DNA from: Kalmanozyma brasiliensis GHG001
Lineage: Eukaryota; Basidiomycota; Ustilaginomycetes; Ustilaginales
Assembly: GCF_000497045.1 (NCBI RefSeq)
Contig: NW_015961963.1
Coordinates: 62,001 to 126,000 of the forward strand
DNA: 64,000 nucleotides
Direction: 5' to 3'
Made by a program: the position numbers and the translations under genes
Notes under the pieces: model-generated
Databases searched by the model: none
What the model was told of the DNA's origin: nothing
What the model saw: the letters and a program-made list of their open reading frames with translations, nothing else
Shown: piece after piece, positions 60,975 through 64,000 of the stretch
How the letters are laid out: each line of letters starts with the position of its first letter
Numbering within the stretch: position 1 is the first letter of the stretch

Positions 60975-63230
60975 ATGGACCGTCCACGTCGGTCGGCACG
61001 TCAGTCGACATCAGGCCAGCAGTCGCCAGCGCCGACAGGCTCGACGACCTCATCCGCAAATCCCGCGTCGTCATCCTATGTTCCATCCAACATCGTACCA
61101 CCCGCCGCCATGGCCAACGGCGTCCCGAACACCCCGCGCTACGAAGCACAAGCCTATGCTTCGCCTGCCCCATATCCACAACAATCTGCTCAGCGCCCGA
61201 CATTCCAGCAAACGCCATCTGCCTCAGGAAGTAGCTTGTTGCAAGCCGGCTCGGCGCTGCTCTCGCAGCAACAACAGCGAATGCAGCCTTCGCAGACCTC
61301 CTTCGCCGCACCATCCGCGATGCCGTCTGAACCGCAACGGGTCAGTCAGATGGCCCTGCAAGCGCTCCCTCCCGTCCACTTCATGGGTCGAGGAACTGCG
61401 CCGCTTGCACCCGGCACGCCCTCCGCTCCCCTCCGCTCCTCCGGCACCGCAGCTTCAGGCCCCACCATGCCACAAGCCATGTACAGCTCCTTCCCCGCAC
61501 GCATGAAGGCGGGCACCACCAACCTGCTCCAGTCTATCCCGTCCTCCGAATGGTACGATGGCACAGGCAAACCGCTCGATCCATTCCTCGCTTCCGCGCA
61601 CGACACCTCTTCCTCGACGCCCTACCGTTCCTCCCGTGCCAGCGGACGAAGCCGTCGTGCCGCAGCCGGGTTCATCCGCTACGCCGAAGCCGGTTCCTCC
61701 GACGACGAGTTCGAAGAGGACCTTCCCACGACCGACTCGTCCTCTCTCAAACGACCTCTCGACGACGACGGTGAAGAAGAGAACCCTCGCGCCCACCTCG
61801 GCTTGCCCGCACCCGCATCGAAAATGGTCTCGAAACGCGTCTTCCACCGCACCAACCACGTTTACCACGCTGACGACGAACTCGCCCGCCAAGCAGGACG
61901 CAACGAAGTCCTCGTCCCCATCAAGATCGATCTCGAAGCCGAACAGTATCGCATCAAAGACACCTTCACGTGGAACATGAACGAACGATTGATCTCGCCG
62001 TACCATTTCGCCAAACTGTTGTTGGAAGATCTGGATCTGCCGGTGGAGCCGTATGCGACGCAGATCATGCACATGATCAACCAGCAGATTGACGATGCGA
62101 CGGGGGTGGCGGATATCGAGATGGAGCCGGCGGCGGGGGGAGTGTGGTCTTCTGCGCGACTTGAGGCTCGAGAAGGCGAGAACGCACTGTCCGAATCGGA
62201 GCGAAGGCAGTACGATGTGGACGAGGAGGCAACAAAGGAAGCGCGCGCGTGGAATTGGGGTCTCGACCGCGCGGATGATGAGCAGAGGCAGTGGCGAAAA
62301 CGCATGGCCAAACGGTTGGAAGCAGGCGAGGGACTGGGCGAGTTCGAAGACGATCTCCGCGTCATTGTGGATTACGAGGTGCAGATCCTGCGTCACATGC
62401 TGCGCGATCGACTCGAGTGGGATCTCTGTTCGCCCCTGACGCCGGAATCGTTCGCAAGGAAGCTGTGCGACGATCTGGCCTTGTCGGGTGAGGCCCAGGC
62501 GTTGATCGCCAACAGCGTACGGGAGCAGCTGATTCATCATAAGCGCGCCGCGTTGGAGCTGCAGCTCGTGGGCAGCGGCAGGGTGTTGAAGGACAAGGAG
62601 AGGGAGATCGAGACGGCCTGGGCGGAATTGCATGCGGAGAAGCTCGAGAAGCAGAGGAAAAAGTTGGAGCGCGGCGAGACGTCCGAGTTGCCATCCGGGA
62701 ATGGGACTGGGGTCAATACGAGGGAGGCCTCGGTGCAGCCTGCTACGGAGGAGGAGACCAAGCCAGATGCAGACGCTGCTCCAGGTACGGGCGGGACCAC
62801 CCCCGCCCCTCGCGAAGATGAGGACGAAGAAGACGTGGAAACTCTCCACCTCACCGCCACGGCCACAGCCGCCCCTACACGCGAAGGAACCTCCACGCCC
62901 GCCATCCAACCCCCCGCCCCGCTGGCCACGCGCTCCTCCGCCCGTCTCATCGAAGCCGCCACCGCCGATCCCGCGCAACCGGCGCAACCGACACTCACCC
63001 CGTCCCAGCGTTTGCACAATGCGACGTATACGGTGCGCGAGATCCTCTCGCGTGGACCTCGACCGCTCGACAGCATCTGGCGCGACTGGTTCGAATCGCG
63101 CGAATTCGGCCCTCTGCTCGAAAGACTCAACGACGAGGATCTGGAGAAGATCGAGGAGCTGAATACCAGGGCGAGCAGGAGGAATCGCAGGGACGCCGCT
63201 GCTCGAGCTGGTGGTAGGAGACGTCGTTAA
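60975..63230 (+). CDS. SNF5/SMARCB1/Sfh1 chromatin-remodelling subunit
   Basis: 751 residues from the ATG at 60975; the frame is open upstream but only from a TTG. Residues 1-300 are disordered (Ser, Pro, Ala, Gln). Two SNF5 repeats follow: RPT1 at about 313-360 (LVPIKIDLEAEQYRIKDTF, NMNERLISPYHFAKLLLED) and RPT2 at about 458-510 (RVIVDYEVQILRHM, RLEWDLCSPLTPESFARKL). The loop between them has a 70-residue charged insertion. A Lys/Glu-rich helix and Thr/Pro/Ala region follow, ending in a basic tail (RRNRRDAAARAGGRRRR). SNF5-family proteins are core subunits of SWI/SNF (Snf5) or RSC (Sfh1); the compact repeats favour Sfh1, but both remain possible. Confidence 0.87.
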   Translation: MDRPRRSARQSTSGQQSPAPTGSTTSSANPASSSYVPSNIVPPAAMANGVPNTPRYEAQAYASPAPYPQQSAQRPTFQQTPSASGSSLLQAGSALLSQQQQRMQPSQTSFAAPSAMPSEPQRVSQMALQALPPVHFMGRGTAPLAPGTPSAPLRSSGTAASGPTMPQAMYSSFPARMKAGTTNLLQSIPSSEWYDGTGKPLDPFLASAHDTSSSTPYRSSRASGRSRRAAAGFIRYAEAGSSDDEFEEDLPTTDSSSLKRPLDDDGEEENPRAHLGLPAPASKMVSKRVFHRTNHVYHADDELARQAGRNEVLVPIKIDLEAEQYRIKDTFTWNMNERLISPYHFAKLLLEDLDLPVEPYATQIMHMINQQIDDATGVADIEMEPAAGGVWSSARLEAREGENALSESERRQYDVDEEATKEARAWNWGLDRADDEQRQWRKRMAKRLEAGEGLGEFEDDLRVIVDYEVQILRHMLRDRLEWDLCSPLTPESFARKLCDDLALSGEAQALIANSVREQLIHHKRAALELQLVGSGRVLKDKEREIETAWAELHAEKLEKQRKKLERGETSELPSGNGTGVNTREASVQPATEEETKPDADAAPGTGGTTPAPREDEDEEDVETLHLTATATAAPTREGTSTPAIQPPAPLATRSSARLIEAATADPAQPAQPTLTPSQRLHNATYTVREILSRGPRPLDSIWRDWFESREFGPLLERLNDEDLEKIEELNTRASRRNRRDAAARAGGRRRR

Positions 63231-63699
63231 CGCTATTCGCGCAAGAGTGAAATTCACACACAACCAGCGGCAGCAGCCGGCCAATGATTTACTCTAGTTG
63301 CGAGAGCGGGGTAAATGGTCATGCCGTTTTGAGAGTGATGTGTGAGAGTGTGGTAAAGAAAGAGCTCAGTGTGAGAGTTTAGGAAAGGACTCAGGCGGCG
63401 GGTCAAGATGCGATGGGGATGTCATATTGACGCTTTGGGATTGTGTCTGTGACTTTGTGTTTGTGGTACATGGTGGGGAGCATTGGACTTTGGATGTGAA
63501 TGCTTGGTTGGGAAGAGGGGCAGCTGCTGAGCACGAGGTGGAAACAAACTGCTTCATGGCTCGGGGGAACCGCGAGGAGATGCTTGGGTTTGATCGAATG
63601 GCGCTGACGCCAGACGCAGCTGTGACCGGCCGATGCGATTTGCAGCCACATCTTTCCTACTCTGCTTCATCGTGCCCTGATCCCTCCCGCTTTGTCCAT
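63231..63699. other. Intergenic, convergent SNF5-type / SBDS-domain genes
   Basis: 469 bases between two 3' ends; no gene or clear element. Confidence 0.4.
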
Positions 63700-63999
63700 C
63701 TATCGTCCACCGAAGCCACCGCCGCTGCCACGGCTGGTAGTGTTCTGGCCCTGCTTAGCATCGTTGGTCGTACTAAACCCTTCCTTGGAGCTACTCTGCT
63801 GCAGTTGGCCGCGTTCCAAGATGTGGGTCACCACATCGACGTCCTTGTGGCTATCGAACACGCTGTCGAGCTGTTGCTTGCTGGGTCTACCCATGATGCC
63901 CTGGGCGCCCTGACCGGTGTGGAAGACATCGAAAGAATCGACGACTTCAGCGAGGGGTATGGTCTTGTCGCCCCCAATCCATTTCTTGTACTCCTCGCC
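63700..63999 (-). CDS. Single-domain SBDS-family protein (Rtc3-like), 5' end outside window
   Basis: The last 99 codons are visible, in frame from 63999 to the stop at 63700-63702. The sequence follows the SBDS N-terminal domain: a YKKWIGGDKTIPLAEVVDSF segment, VFHTGQGAQGI, then RPSKQQLDSVFDSHKDVDVV and HILERGQLQ. It ends in a Ser/Gly-rich tail (RGSGGGFGG). The protein stops after this one domain, like yeast Rtc3/Hgh1-type small SBDS proteins, so it is not the full three-domain ribosome-maturation factor Sdo1. RNA-metabolism roles have been suggested for Rtc3 but are not clear. The start lies beyond 64000. Confidence 0.78.
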   Translation of the reverse strand, partial: GEEYKKWIGGDKTIPLAEVVDSFDVFHTGQGAQGIMGRPSKQQLDSVFDSHKDVDVVTHILERGQLQQSSSKEGFSTTNDAKQGQNTTSRGSGGGFGGR

Positions 64000-64000
64000 A

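Noticed and set aside
61455..63284. 609-codon minus-strand open frame
   Set aside because: Antisense to the SNF5-type gene; no recognisable protein features.

Overview
The window is nuclear DNA of a basidiomycete fungus, most likely a smut (Ustilaginales). The evidence is GC-rich, mostly intronless genes with short spliceosomal introns where introns occur, fungal families such as Hsp78, Slc1, Tvp38, Ndc1 and FSH1, and a pair of non-reducing polyketide synthases (PKS) arranged as I recall from the Ustilago maydis teliospore-pigment locus, where two PKS genes are separated by three genes. The species cannot be named from the sequence. I count 22 protein-coding genes, two of them cut by the window edges. 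There are no RNA genes, transposons or CRISPR arrays. One 28-base assembly gap follows a CA microsatellite.

Layout. 1-11 kb: the 3' end of an Hsp78/ClpB disaggregase, a MoCF-domain protein, a secreted histidine acid phosphatase (phytase-like), a short kinesin, a GH3 beta-xylosidase and the acyltransferase Slc1. 11-20.7 kb: a large BTB protein, a class-3 fatty aldehyde dehydrogenase and an ACAD10/11-type APH-fold kinase. 20.9-26.2 kb: a translational fusion of the MYG1 nuclease with the urease GTPase UreG, then a TVP38-family membrane protein. 28-53 kb: the polyketide locus. An FSH1/LovG-type serine hydrolase is transcribed divergently from PKS-A. PKS-B lies about 10 kb away in the opposite orientation. 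Between the PKS genes are a SOD-fold mitoribosomal protein, the nucleoporin Ndc1 and a zinc-cluster transcription factor. 53-64 kb: an unknown protein, a paxillin-like LIM protein, mitochondrial aspartyl-tRNA synthetase, a SNF5/SMARCB1-type chromatin-remodelling subunit and the 3' part of an SBDS-domain protein.

The main discovery candidate is the PKS pair. PKS-A has intact KS (Cys, His, His), AT (GHSLGE), PT (His, Asp) and TE motifs, but it has no acyl carrier protein and its SAT lacks the GxCxG nucleophile. PKS-B has an intact SAT motif (GFCTG), two intact ACPs and a TE. Its KS has lost both catalytic histidines, its AT has shrunk to about 120 residues without GHSxGE, and its PT lacks the catalytic His segment. 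Neither could work alone; together they carry exactly one complete non-reducing PKS set. This suggests an obligate two-subunit (trans-complementing) PKS, possibly regulated by the zinc-cluster factor between them and assisted by the neighbouring hydrolase.
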